Positions 17,833-26,238 of a stretch of DNA of 26,238 nucleotides are shown here, piece by piece. The notes below the pieces were generated by a model. It was not told where the DNA came from, did no database searches, and saw only the letters and a program-made list of their open reading frames with translations. The DNA is from Brachionus koreanus. Its lineage: Eukaryota; Rotifera; Eurotatoria; Ploima; Brachionidae. The DNA lies in NCBI GenBank assembly GCA_016987375.1, contig PJRA01000011.1, positions 66,864-93,101 on the forward strand, read 5' to 3'. Made by a program: the position numbers and the translations under genes. Position 1 is the stretch's first letter; every line of letters starts with the position of its first letter.

Positions 17833-18342
17833 CTATTTTGGTATACAAACAGTAGATCCTACTACCAAATTTTTTGGTTTTAGTAATGGATTTGATTTAA
17901 TTAGGTCTCGCACTTTGACTTTGTGCTGTTTTGCTAAAGCATTGAATGTATCTCCAGGTTTAATTGCAATCAAAAGTCTGCATCTGTCGTTTTCAGTCGG
18001 AGTCGCATCAGTAATAACAGTTTGAGGGGTAGTTCTTACTGGAATAACAATATCAACCGGAATTGGTAATGGAATTGGAAGAGGAATTGAAATTGTTGAA
18101 TCTTGTAAAGGAATTGGCGATTCCGTTGACGTGGCTATTATAACTGTAGTGTCTTGAGGTTGACTAATTTCGGGAGATATGGTTACCACATTGGTCGTAA
18201 CAATCTCTTGAGTGGTTGTCAAAGGAACTGTAGTGGCAGGACTTGTTGGTGCAATAGTTGTAGTTTCAGCTGGGACTGTTGCATTTTGGCCACTTACCAC
18301 TATTACTAAACCAGCCGTAAACAAAATTATTCTAATATTCAT
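17833..18342 (-). CDS. Secreted mucin-like protein with a C-terminal LysM domain
   Basis: The product is 169 residues: signal peptide about 1-18 (MNIRIILFTAGLVIVVSG), a Thr/Ser/Pro-rich region about 20-115 likely to be O-glycosylated, a short IPLP/IPIP proline repeat about 85-95, and a LysM domain at about 122-168. The LysM fold signature is seen in IKPGDTFNALAKQHKVKVRD, then IKSNPLLKP and VVGSTVCIP. LysM binds GlcNAc polymers such as chitin or peptidoglycan. A Cys at each end of the domain (CRLL and VCIP) suggests a disulphide, common in secreted eukaryotic LysM proteins. There is no catalytic domain, so it is a binding protein; a role in integument, egg shell, gut lining or defence is conceivable but not shown. 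The ORF is intronless. Confidence 0.85.
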   Translation of the reverse strand: MNIRIILFTAGLVIVVSGQNATVPAETTTIAPTSPATTVPLTTTQEIVTTNVVTISPEISQPQDTTVIIATSTESPIPLQDSTISIPLPIPLPIPVDIVIPVRTTPQTVITDATPTENDRCRLLIAIKPGDTFNALAKQHKVKVRDLIKSNPLLKPKNLVVGSTVCIPK

Positions 18343-18483
18343 TTTATTTTGATTTAAATGAAAATAAAAATCAAATTGATTTTAAAACTTAAATAGATAG
18401 AAAAGACTAAAAAAAGGATGATAATTTTAGAAAGTTGCGTGGAAGCAAAATAAGGAACGAAAATTATTATATTTATAATCATT

Positions 18484-18857
18484 TTATTTTTTAGAATTAA
18501 GTCGTTTCTTAATTTTCTTGATTTTTTTTATAGCACGCTGATTCATCCATGCTGGATAATTTCCATTCTTATCCAATTTTGTTTTTGAATTGTAAACTTT
18601 TTGCTCACCGGCAACTTGCATTTGTTCGTCTTCTTGAACTTAAAAAATTATGAAATTAAAGCTAGTTTTTAATTTAATATGCTACTCATCAAGTAGAAAA
18701 ATTTACCTGATGTTTCTGTTGCCATAACTTCACTTAACGCTTGGTTTCTTTTCTCAATCACAGTATTCAGCATCATTAGTTCTTTTTTTTTATTTTTTTC
18801 ACGCTTAATTGCGCGAAATTTTCGCTTCCATTTACTTTTTCGTTCACTTTTTGCCAT
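18484..18857 (-). CDS. LLPH: LLP homolog (LLPH/LAPS18-like), two exons
   Basis: Exons are 18707-18857 and 18484-18638, joined across a 68-nt GT-AG intron (18639-18706) with split codon G|TT. The 101-residue product begins MAKSERKSKWKRKFRAIKRE, the conserved very basic N-terminus of LLPH. It ends with NGNYPAWMNQRAIKKIKKIK, matching the family's (H/N)G-x-YP-x-WMNQR-x-x-(K/R) motif. Human LLPH is 129 residues, so this is a compact version with a shorter middle. LLPH is a nucleolar protein linked to ribosome biogenesis. Without splicing only 62 codons would be seen, and the diagnostic WMNQR motif would be missed. Confidence 0.9.
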
Positions 18858-19362
18858 TTTTACCCCAAAATATCCGAAAAATACTCAAGCACGTTTAATT
18901 AGAAGTTTTGCATTTATATTAAAAATTTTCAAATTAAATGATTATAAAAATAATTTTTTCTAAAATTTTTAGATTTTATAGACAAAATAAACTTGACAAA
19001 TAAACAGCAAAAAAAAAAAATTTTTGAAAAAAAATTAATGTTTAAAATAAAAATATTTAAAGCTAGATTTTTCGATTAAAATTGATGGGAAAATTACGCA
19101 TAGTTAGACTTTAATTAGATTTTACATTTGCAAATAAATAAGGTGAAAATTTTGATTGCAATTAAATTAAACAAATGAATTTAAACTTTTTTTCATAAAT
19201 TTTGAAGTATTTAAAAAAAATATTGTTTTAAAAAAATAATTCTATATTTTAAAGAATCTGAAAAAAAAATTTTTTTTTTTTAATTGATTATTTTAATCCA
19301 TGATTTATTAAAAAATAGAAAAAAGTTAATTTTTGAAAAATTCAAGTTTACTAAAATTATTG
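18858..19362. other. AT-rich intergenic stretch
   Basis: Long A and T runs; no gene or paired repeat recognised. A downstream exon of the astacin gene cannot be excluded but none was found. Confidence 0.45.
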
Positions 19363-20234
19363 TTAAAAATTAATTAAAAAAGCCATTGTTTTCATAATGA
19401 AAAATTCTATAATTATTTTGATCTCAAATGAATTTAAAATAATTTTACTTGCCAAACTTTTATCCGATTGACAATTATAAAATTCTCGAATTTCATTTAT
19501 ATCTATTCTACTTAAAAAAGTCTGATTAAACTTATTTGTTATAAAAGTTGGCCGATTCCGAGGAATAATTGTTGGATATCCATTTTTGGTAAATGCATAA
19601 GAACTGTAATGCATTATTGAATCATAATCGTAATTGAAACCCATTGTATCACCCAATAATGAAGAATATCTTTGAAATTGACTCCAATAAATAGAATCTA
19701 TGTTTTCCCATCTGATAATTACATGAGAATCCCTGTCTGGTCTACTTTGTTCATGAACAAAGCCCAACGCATGAATTAACTCATGTGCAGCAGTTCCAGT
19801 AAACAAACAAGATCCAGAGTTAATGTCAAACGGAATTTGTAATGATAAATTTTGCGCACCGCTGCTCTGTCTTCCTACATAAGACCAGCACCCCGTTGAA
19901 TTTATTATACGAACATAATCAGGTTGATTGCTTCTCTTTTCAAATCGAATGCAATCTTTGCCATTTGTCTAGTGGAAGACTCAATTAGCTTCATACCAGA
20001 TAAAATAACAGCGATATCATCCTGACTAAAACTTTGATCAATTTCGTAATAGACGATCCCGTCTGGCCATTTAATACTGTCTTGAGTGGTTATACCAAAT
20101 CCTCTTAGAGAACTATTCTTAGATTTTGTAAGCTTATCATAAATATCACTAGGAGCCCCATAATCAAATTGTATAGGATGGGATTGAGAAAAAATTATAA
20201 GATTAAAGACCAAAAAAAATTTATACCTAAACAT
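19363..20234 (-). CDS. Astacin-family zinc metalloprotease with one frameshift
   Basis: The first frame (20234 down to about 19970) gives a signal peptide (MFRYKFFLVFNLIIFSQS), a short propeptide and the mature start IKWPDGIVYYEID through GMKLIESSTR. The homologous reading then moves one base, near 19960-19972, into the frame reading DCIRFEKRSNQPDYVRI, STGCWSYVGR and GTAAHELIHALGFVHEQSRP. The zinc motif HELIHALGFVHE with the following R-x-D-R-D is intact, as is the Met-turn SIMHY; the domain closes with DINEIREFYNC. Astacins are secreted or membrane endopeptidases for matrix, hatching or digestion. After YNC about 30 residues continue; a possible donor (GTAAAA) follows, but no CUB or other domain was found. 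The shift fits loss of one base, so it is either assembly error or recent inactivation. Confidence 0.8.
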
Positions 20235-20739
20235 TTTGTTTGAAGTTAATTTAAAATTAAAAAAATTTAAAGTCTTTTTGTTTAAAAAAATTTTCCCAAA
20301 TTCTTGCTCAGGTAATTAGTTAAAATCAAAAGTTTTAAAATAGAAAATGCTCATTTCATATTTGGATTGATTTTTTGAATTATTTAAAATAATAATTAAA
20401 TTTTCTGTTTAATAACTGCTTAAAATTTTTTTTATTCCATAAAATATAAGACATTGTAATTTCATTTTTCAATATTCATAAAAAGCGTCAATAATTAAAT
20501 TAATAAAATTTTATAAGTGACTCAAATAAGTAAAAAAAATTAAAAATGTAGCAATTATTTAGCATGATTATAAAAATAAAATAATTCTTCAAATTTAAAA
20601 ACCTATTAATCCTATTAATTTTTTTTTAATTTCAAGGATAATATTTTTACAAAGTTAATATAAATTGAAAGAATATTTGATTGAAATGTATAAACAAGCA
20701 ACTTAATTGGAAAATTCTCAGCAAAATAGAGTTCTTTAC
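20235..20739. other. AT-rich intergenic stretch
   Basis: Upstream side of the astacin gene. No other gene or repeat recognised. Confidence 0.5.
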
Positions 20740-21045
20740 TAGAGAGAGGGGCAATATTAAGAGGAAATTGTATGAGAATGCATAGGGAAAGCTTTCCTGC
20801 AAAATTTAGAAACGATTTGGCAAGTGTGGTGACTGTCAGACATGTTTTCTTTTTTAATAGAGTGACCCAACAATGAAAAAAGTTGCCTGATAATATTGTA
20901 AAAACCAAATCCACGGAAGTTTCATGGTGGCGTTGGACAAATTCAATGTATATGGCTGCTTCAGCTCAACACTATCAAGTAGCAATGAACTCAGATATTC
21001 TTGTTATGAATGTCGCAGCAAGAACTACTAACTAGCTTAAATAAA
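20740..21045 (+). pseudogene. Decayed C-terminal end of a non-LTR retrotransposon ORF
   Basis: On the plus strand one frame reads FFFNRVTQQ, a TGA where the family has Trp, then KKLPDNIVKTKS and a W-W-R-W-T-N segment. This is the same conserved LINE ORF2 tail (N-R-V-x-x-x-W-x-x-LP-D-x-IV-x-x-x-S) as at 3-197 but a different copy. Upstream codons (about 20740-20830) need other frames and contain stops. The minus-strand ORF overlapping here is a shadow. Confidence 0.65.
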
Positions 21046-21214
21046 ATTGAAAATTGAGAGCTTGAATGCTGCGAATTTTTTGATCAACTTGACTTGTAAT
21101 TTTTTTTTTAAAAAAGTCTTTTAATAACTTTAAAAAAAAATTTAGTTTAAATCGCAAATAAAGAATTCATAAAAAGAAAATTTCAAGTATTTTTGCTTGA
21201 CTTTGACTATATGG

Positions 21215-21230
21215 CTTTTGAACAACTCTG
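21215..21230. repeat. Solo right end related to the 12187-12579 hAT-like MITE
   Basis: CTTTTGAACAACTCTG matches the right terminus of the MITE at 12563-12579 with one change. No matching left end was found nearby, so this is a truncated relic. Confidence 0.4.
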
Positions 21231-21391
21231 ATTCAATCAAACTGACACTATTTCTTTTTTTAATAGTTTAAAATTGTTGATTCATTTTTCCTCAGTTTAG
21301 TTTATTTCATTGTTTTTCATTATTTTATTGCAATATCAATTTTTTTTTACTTATCTGGTCATTTTGTTTTTTAGACAATTCTCTAATATTA

Positions 21392-21633
21392 CACTCAAAA
21401 CCCCGAGGGTTTTTTTCGATCATTTGTATTAACTTTTCTTTCTATTTTTTATTCCATGAAAGTAAGCATATTTTATAACAAAAATTAATTAATTTTAATG
21501 TTTTTTGATTTTAGATTTGTGATTGAAAAACAAATTTTTCAAAAATTATTATATTTATTTATAGCTGAAAATGAAGACAAAGAAAGATGTAACATCAAGT
21601 GCCGCCAAAAAAAAACCCTCTGAGTTCTGAGTG
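21392..21633. mobile_element. MITE with CACTC...GAGTG termini and TTA target duplication
   Basis: The left end (CACTCAAAACCCCGAGGG followed by a T-run) and the reverse complement of the right end (CACTCAGAACTCAGAGGG, T-run) match with three differences over about 25 bp. TTA flanks both sides (21389-21391, 21634-21636). A 3-bp duplication fits a CACTA/EnSpm-like or PIF/Harbinger-like origin. The 242-bp interior is non-coding apart from a chance short ORF. Confidence 0.6.
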
Positions 21634-21636
21634 TTA

Positions 21637-22352
21637 AGTAAAAGTAAAACAAAGCATTTTTTCTGAAAGAATTGATCCAAATCTTTGAAAAATTAATAAT
21701 AAATTTTTTTTTAGGCAGTTTAGAAAAAAAAAATTAAAAATCTATTTTTATTATTATTTTCAAATAGAAAATAAAAATTTTCTCACCATAGGTACAAATT
21801 TTGTTAAGATACTTATTCAGATTGCATAAATTAGTTAATTTTAAATTTTTTAAAATAAAGTTTTTTTTAAAAAAAAAAAGTTTTTCTCTCTGTTTTGTTC
21901 AGTTAAATGAAAAATTTTATATGATTGATCAAGAATATAATTAAAAAAACTCATAAAGGAAGGGTTTTTTCATCAGTTATTTATTATATTGAATATTTAG
22001 ATAATTTAATTGAGTATAGAAATTAATCTTTTACTAATCATATTTTTCAGTTTGGAGAATTACAATAAATCAGCAAGACAAATTTTGAATTGATAGCTTG
22101 AGAAAATATGACTTACCTTTTTGAATAATATAATAAAAATCTAACACAAATTTAGTGTGCATTCATGCACTTAAGCAAACATCTATAGGTGAATGTCGAA
22201 CATACGTGTAAACTTAATTTTTAAATGAAAATTTCAAAATTTAAAAACCACTGCATACACTTAAACTCAATTGACTTAGACTAAACTAAAATTCAATAAA
22301 CAAACTATTCAACGTCACTATTCTAAAATTTTATGCTTTCATTTATTTAGAA
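21637..22352. other. Upstream region of the STT3A gene
   Basis: AT-rich. The less AT-rich part at about 22140-22320 probably contains the STT3A promoter and leader. A strong acceptor-like TTTATTTAG ends at 22350, two bases before the ATG, so the leader is probably spliced. No TATA box could be singled out. Confidence 0.4.
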
Positions 22353-24473
22353 ATGGATGTTGTTAAACTTCCAAAATTTATCTCCAATTTGAGCACAGAA
22401 AAGAAGGAAACTTTTCTAAAATTGGTTATTTTATCAGGAGCTGCAATTTTGGCATTTGCAGTTCGTCTATTTTCAGTACTGCGATATGAATCAGTTATCC
22501 ACGAATTCGATCCTTACTTCAATTACAGAACAACCAAATTTCTTGCCGATGAAGGATTTTACAATTTTCACAATTGGTTCGATGACAGAGCCTGGTATCC
22601 ATTGGGCAGAATCATTGGAGGAACCATATATCCTGGTCTTATGGTCACATCAGCCATTTTCTACCATGTGTTAAATTTTGCTAACTTTTCCATAGATGTG
22701 CGTAATGTATGCGTATTTTTGGCTCCATTTTTCTCATCATTGACCGTCATAGTAACCTATTTGCTGACCAAAGAGCTAAGCAATGTCAGCTCAGCGTTGG
22801 TCTCTGCATGCTTGATCGCAGCTGTGCCCGGTTATATCTCCCGTTCGGTTGCCGGTTCCTATGATAACGAAGGCATAGCCATCTTTTGTATGTTGCTCAC
22901 TTATTGGCTTTGGGTTCGATCAGTCAAGACAGGCTCAATTTACTGGTCGGCTAGCTGTGCCATCGCCTATTTCTATATGGTTTCTTCTTGGGGAGGATAT
23001 GTATTTCTAATTAACCTAATTCCTTTGCATGTATTGACATTAATGATTGTTGGAAGATTTTCCAATCGGGTATACGTTGCCTACTCGACAGTTTACGTCT
23101 TAGGAACCATTTTATCAATGCAAATTTCATTTGTAGGCTTTCAACCAGTGTCTACTAGCGAGCATATGGCGTCTTTAGGAGTATTTGGTCTATGCCAAAT
23201 ACTAGCTTTTTATAACTATGCCAAAAGTAAACTAACACAAAAGCAATTCGATGCATTGTTCAGATCAGTTGCTATTTTTTTCGGCTCAATTGCAGCCATT
23301 GGTATTGTTGTCTTAACTGTGACTGGCAAAATAGCACCATGGACTGGCCGATTTTATTCACTATTGGATCCATCATATGCCAAAAATAACATACCAATTA
23401 TAGCTTCAGTAAGCGAGCACCAGCCGACTAGTTGGTCTTCGTTCTACTTTGATTTGCAAATATTGGTCATTTTCTTTCCAGTGGGTTTATATTATTGCTT
23501 CAAAAGCCTGACCGAGGCTAATATATTCATTATATTATATGGCATGACCAGCATTTATTTTGCAGGCGTTATGGTTCGTTTAATGTTGGTATTGGCACCA
23601 GTTATGTGCATTTTGTCCGGCATAGGCATAAGTTCAGTACTATTAACTTACATGAAAAATTTAGACAGTTCCAAAGGTGAAAAAAAGAGTAAAAAATCAG
23701 ATGAAAATTATCCAAAAAAGTCTGAGTTTGCCTCTTTGGTTGTGTTTTTTATGACGTTTATTTTGGCCAATTATGCATTCCATTGTGTTTGGGTTACATC
23801 CGAAGCTTATTCAAGTCCATCGATTGTCCTATCAGCCCGTAGTGGTAATGGAGACAAGATTATATTTGATGACTTTAGAGAGGCTTACTACTGGTTGCGC
23901 TATAACACACCTGAAGATGCTAAAGTAATGTCATGGTGGGATTACGGCTATCAGATAACCGCAATGGCAAACAGAACTATTCTAGTTGACAACAACACAT
24001 GGAACAACACACATATATCAAGAGTTGGTCAAGCGATGGCTTCTCCCGAGGACAAAGCATACGAGATTATGCGAGAGTTGGACGTGGACTATGTGCTAGT
24101 GATCTTTGGTGGCATGGTCGGTTACTCTTCCGATGACATAAATAAATTTATGTGGATGGTAAGAATTGGTGGTTCGACTGAAAAGGGCGCTCATATAAAA
24201 GAAAGTGATTATTACACACCTCAAGGAGAGTACAGAGTTGACAAAGATGGTGCGCCTAAACTTCTTAACTGTCTTATGTACAAGTTGTCTTATTATAGAT
24301 TTGGCCAAGTGTATACCGAGGGAGATAAGCCACCTGGATATGATAGAGTGCGAAATGCTGAAATTGGTAACAAAAATTTTGAATTATCCAAACTAGAGGA
24401 AGCTTACACAACCGAACATTGGATGGTTCGTATATTCAAGGTCAAAGATCTTGACAATAGAGGCCAACCATAA
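22353..24473 (+). CDS. STT3A: Oligosaccharyltransferase catalytic subunit STT3A
   Basis: The 706-residue protein, intronless here, matches animal STT3A in length (human 705). It transfers the lipid-linked glycan to Asn in N-x-S/T sequons in the ER lumen as the core of the OST complex. The first luminal loop has the metal-binding FDPYFNYR (Asp53). About a dozen membrane segments follow, then the external-loop [10 protein letters not shown] with Glu355, the sequon-reading WWDYGYQ at 528-534, and the DK-type motif [14 protein letters not shown] starting at 594. The stretch [20 protein letters not shown] and the later [11 protein letters not shown] are typical of STT3A rather than STT3B, as is the short end [11 protein letters not shown]. 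An AATAAA lies at 24542-24547, about 70 nt past the stop. Codon use is noticeably less AT-rich than in neighbouring genes, as expected for a conserved housekeeping gene. Confidence 0.97.
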   Translation: MDVVKLPKFISNLSTEKKETFLKLVILSGAAILAFAVRLFSVLRYESVIHEFDPYFNYRTTKFLADEGFYNFHNWFDDRAWYPLGRIIGGTIYPGLMVTSAIFYHVLNFANFSIDVRNVCVFLAPFFSSLTVIVTYLLTKELSNVSSALVSACLIAAVPGYISRSVAGSYDNEGIAIFCMLLTYWLWVRSVKTGSIYWSASCAIAYFYMVSSWGGYVFLINLIPLHVLTLMIVGRFSNRVYVAYSTVYVLGTILSMQISFVGFQPVSTSEHMASLGVFGLCQILAFYNYAKSKLTQKQFDALFRSVAIFFGSIAAIGIVVLTVTGKIAPWTGRFYSLLDPSYAKNNIPIIASVSEHQPTSWSSFYFDLQILVIFFPVGLYYCFKSLTEANIFIILYGMTSIYFAGVMVRLMLVLAPVMCILSGIGISSVLLTYMKNLDSSKGEKKSKKSDENYPKKSEFASLVVFFMTFILANYAFHCVWVTSEAYSSPSIVLSARSGNGDKIIFDDFREAYYWLRYNTPEDAKVMSWWDYGYQITAMANRTILVDNNTWNNTHISRVGQAMASPEDKAYEIMRELDVDYVLVIFGGMVGYSSDDINKFMWMVRIGGSTEKGAHIKESDYYTPQGEYRVDKDGAPKLLNCLMYKLSYYRFGQVYTEGDKPPGYDRVRNAEIGNKNFELSKLEEAYTTEHWMVRIFKVKDLDNRGQP

Positions 24474-24757
24474 GTCATTCCAGTTATTATTTTAAAAGTA
24501 ATAATAGAACAAATAGATAATCATTTAATATTAGTTTATTTAATAAATTGTTTTAATTCGTGTGTCTTTTTTCCCTATTGTTTTTCTTTTTTAATTGGGA
24601 TTTAAATTATTTAAATAAAAAGTAATTTAAATTTTTTTTTTTTTTTTTGAAATTGAAAAATCAAGATGCGGATTAAAATCTGTTAAAAAAAGTAAATAAT
24701 TCATTTTCTTTAATTTGGTTCTTAGTGGACTCGTTTTCGACTAACAGTTTTGGCTCA
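24474..24757. other. 3' UTR of STT3A and spacer to the next gene
   Basis: Contains AATAAA at 24542-24547, long A/T runs and an acceptor-like CTAACAG at about 24741-24747, just before the next ATG. Confidence 0.5.
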
Positions 24758-24846
24758 ATGTCCAAAATGAGTCTAAGTCAAGACGAAAGTGAACTTCTAT
24801 GGTTGGCTCAATTGGCCGGCTTTGACATGGATCATGAAATTTTCAA
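24758..24846 (+). CDS. First exon of a MOZART2-like (MZT2) gene, partial
   Basis: The reading frame encodes MSKMSLSQDESELLWLAQLA followed by GFDMDHEIFK. It then meets a donor GTAAAT at 24847, which also creates a stop if unspliced. The pattern LS-x-(E/D)-x-x-EL-x-x-LA-x-x-AG-x-x-(I/M)D-x-(E/D)-(I/V)FK is the N-terminal half of mitotic-spindle organising protein 2, a small gamma-tubulin ring complex subunit. The expected continuation (a hydrophobic helix rich in L, N-V-x-P and Q-M-L-K) was not found in any frame downstream to the end of the window. Either the intron is longer than the window, or the gene is disrupted, or the resemblance of these 29 residues is misleading. Confidence 0.45.
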
Positions 24847-26238
24847 GTAAATTTTTTACTTTTAATATTCAAAAATCATTATCGTATCTGATTAAATTAT
24901 TAAATTGCAATTTTTTAGTATTTGGTTTAGTTTAATAAAATATTTTTCCTTTTTTGCAGATTTCCTTTTCGTTTCTGTTTGAAAATTTTCTAATTTTGCT
25001 GACCGTTTAGGTGGTTCATAAGTTGGACCAAAATTCTTTGTAATAAAAGTGGTCCATGATAAAAATCCAGGTGAGAGAGAAAATTTTTTAATTTCATTAT
25101 GGGACTTATTATGAAACCAATTTCATCAGAAAAAAAAACTAAGCTAAGTTTTCTCTGCAAAGGTAATTTTGCTCGATTTCAGGATTTGCATCAGCAACTT
25201 GATTATATTTATTAACAATGAAAAATTTGATGATTTAATGAATACTTAATTTTCTTTTCAGTTAATTAAAATTTCATAAGTAACATTTTTTTAAATAATT
25301 CGGCTAGCTGTAATGCGCTGAACAGTAGAAAGTCTGGCTGATTATTAATAAAAATTTCAATAGACAAATTAAATATATTTTCTGAAAATTAATTTGAATT
25401 TTTTAAAAAATTACAATCAAGATGTTTTTAAAAGCTATTTTAGAAAATTTTATTTCTATCAAGTCTCAATTTTTTAAAAAGGGTCTAAAAAACCAGAAGT
25501 TGGTTCGTGTCTTTTGACTAAATATATCTCTTAATTCAAAATAAATATATAAATGAAAACTGAAAATTTTTTTTTTTTTAATTTTATTTAGAAAAACTAC
25601 ATAACATAGAAAAAATATATTTCAGTATTTTCTTTCCATTTAGTTACCATTTGGTTAAAAGAATTCATCACAATTATACTATCATCAATTCAAATACATC
25701 AATATTAAACCGATTATGAATAAATTACTATTCGAGTGAAAGACCAATTTTATAATTTCTATTTGGAAATATTTGCATCATTGACCAAGTTATGAAAAGA
25801 AACGCTTTAAAAAATCATGTTAAAAATATAATCTCATAACACATAAATTTTTTAGTATATTTACAAAAAAAATATTATACTAAAAATCAAGATTAGTTTA
25901 CCTCAAGTAAAACATTACATTCTAAACCTTTAATGTTGTCTATTTGAACAATAATAATGAATTGATTCTATTAACTAAAGAAGATAATCAAATAATTCTT
26001 GTTTATCAAAAAATCTGTATGAATTATTTTACTTAAGAAATTTTTTTTGATTGTCTTTTTTTTATTTTAATATTTTCAACTAATTTTCAAAATAAAGTTA
26101 AAGCAATACTAAAAAAATTTATTGAATCTATGACCAAGCAGAAATTTAAATTTTAAAATATAAAATTTTATCTATCTAAAAAGAATTTTATCATTTTTTT
26201 AACTTTTACAAAAAAAGACAATTAATTTTTAAAATTTA
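24847..26238. other. AT-rich region downstream of the MZT2-like exon
   Basis: Contains acceptor-like sites (TTTTTTGCAG near 24959, TTCTTTTCAG near 25261), a donor-like CCAG|GTGAGA near 25070 and an inverted pair TTGGACC/GGTCCAT at about 25023-25058. None yields a reading frame that continues the MZT2-like protein. No other gene recognised to the window end. Confidence 0.4.

Noticed and set aside
20615..20914. 99-codon minus-strand ORF
   Set aside because: It overlaps a plus-strand LINE C-terminal relic with recognisable motifs; the minus frame is its shadow.
21571..21630. Small ORF starting MKTKKDVTSSAAKKKPSEF
   Set aside because: It has an acceptor-like word before the ATG but only 19 codons, and it runs into the right terminal repeat of the MITE at 21392-21633, so it is probably chance.
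25012..25070. TTTAGGTGGTTCATAAGTTG as a mariner-like terminal repeat, or as the second MZT2 exon
   Set aside because: No matching inverted end was found downstream, and splicing here gives a frame that stops within about 16 codons.
1..26238. CRISPR arrays, bacterial operons or riboswitches
   Set aside because: The window is clearly nuclear eukaryotic DNA with spliceosomal introns and an RNA polymerase III tRNA gene; no such structures were seen.

Overview
The window is AT-rich animal nuclear DNA. Genes are broken by short GT-AG introns (mostly 48-86 nt), poly(A) signals are AATAAA-like, there is a nuclear tRNA-Phe(GAA), and the proteins include STT3A, a non-muscle myosin regulatory light chain, an astacin protease, LLPH, an NXF-type mRNA export factor and calpain. 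Base composition, tiny introns, a large-ectodomain 7TM receptor of divergent type and many decayed non-LTR elements suggest a monogonont rotifer (Brachionus-like). That taxon is an inference from style, not a match.

Layout. 1-2200: transposon debris, namely a LINE 3' end with a trinucleotide tail, an unplaced 98-codon ORF and a decayed MULE/FLYWCH-like fragment. 2333-4646 (+): a 7TM receptor-like locus in two long ORFs joined by two apparent one-base losses. 5027-5322: a foldback element. 6224-9357 (+): a spliced gene encoding two VHL-beta-like repeats followed by a calpain cysteine-protease domain; its first intron holds an 872-bp hAT-type foldback element with a perfect 8-bp target duplication. 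9953-10288 (-): a small secreted protein. 11087-11611 (-): myosin regulatory light chain. 11856-11928 (+): tRNA-Phe. 12187-12579: a hAT-like MITE. 13899-15446 (-): an eight-exon NXF-like gene with only NTF2-like and TAP-C (UBA-like) domains. 15944-17275: LINE debris. 17833-18342 (-): a secreted LysM protein. 18484-18857 (-): LLPH. 19363-20234 (-): astacin with one frameshift. 20740-21634: more LINE and MITE debris. 22353-24473 (+): intronless STT3A. 24758 onward (+): the first exon of a MOZART2-like gene whose remainder was not found.

The genes do not form an operon or a single pathway; this is ordinary animal gene order with housekeeping genes between lineage-specific genes and transposons. 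The most notable items are the VHL-calpain architecture, the NXF-like protein lacking RNA-binding and LRR domains, and the hAT foldback element inside an intron that splits a VHL domain. Three loci carry breaks that each fit loss of a single base, so assembly indel error should be excluded before calling them pseudogenes.
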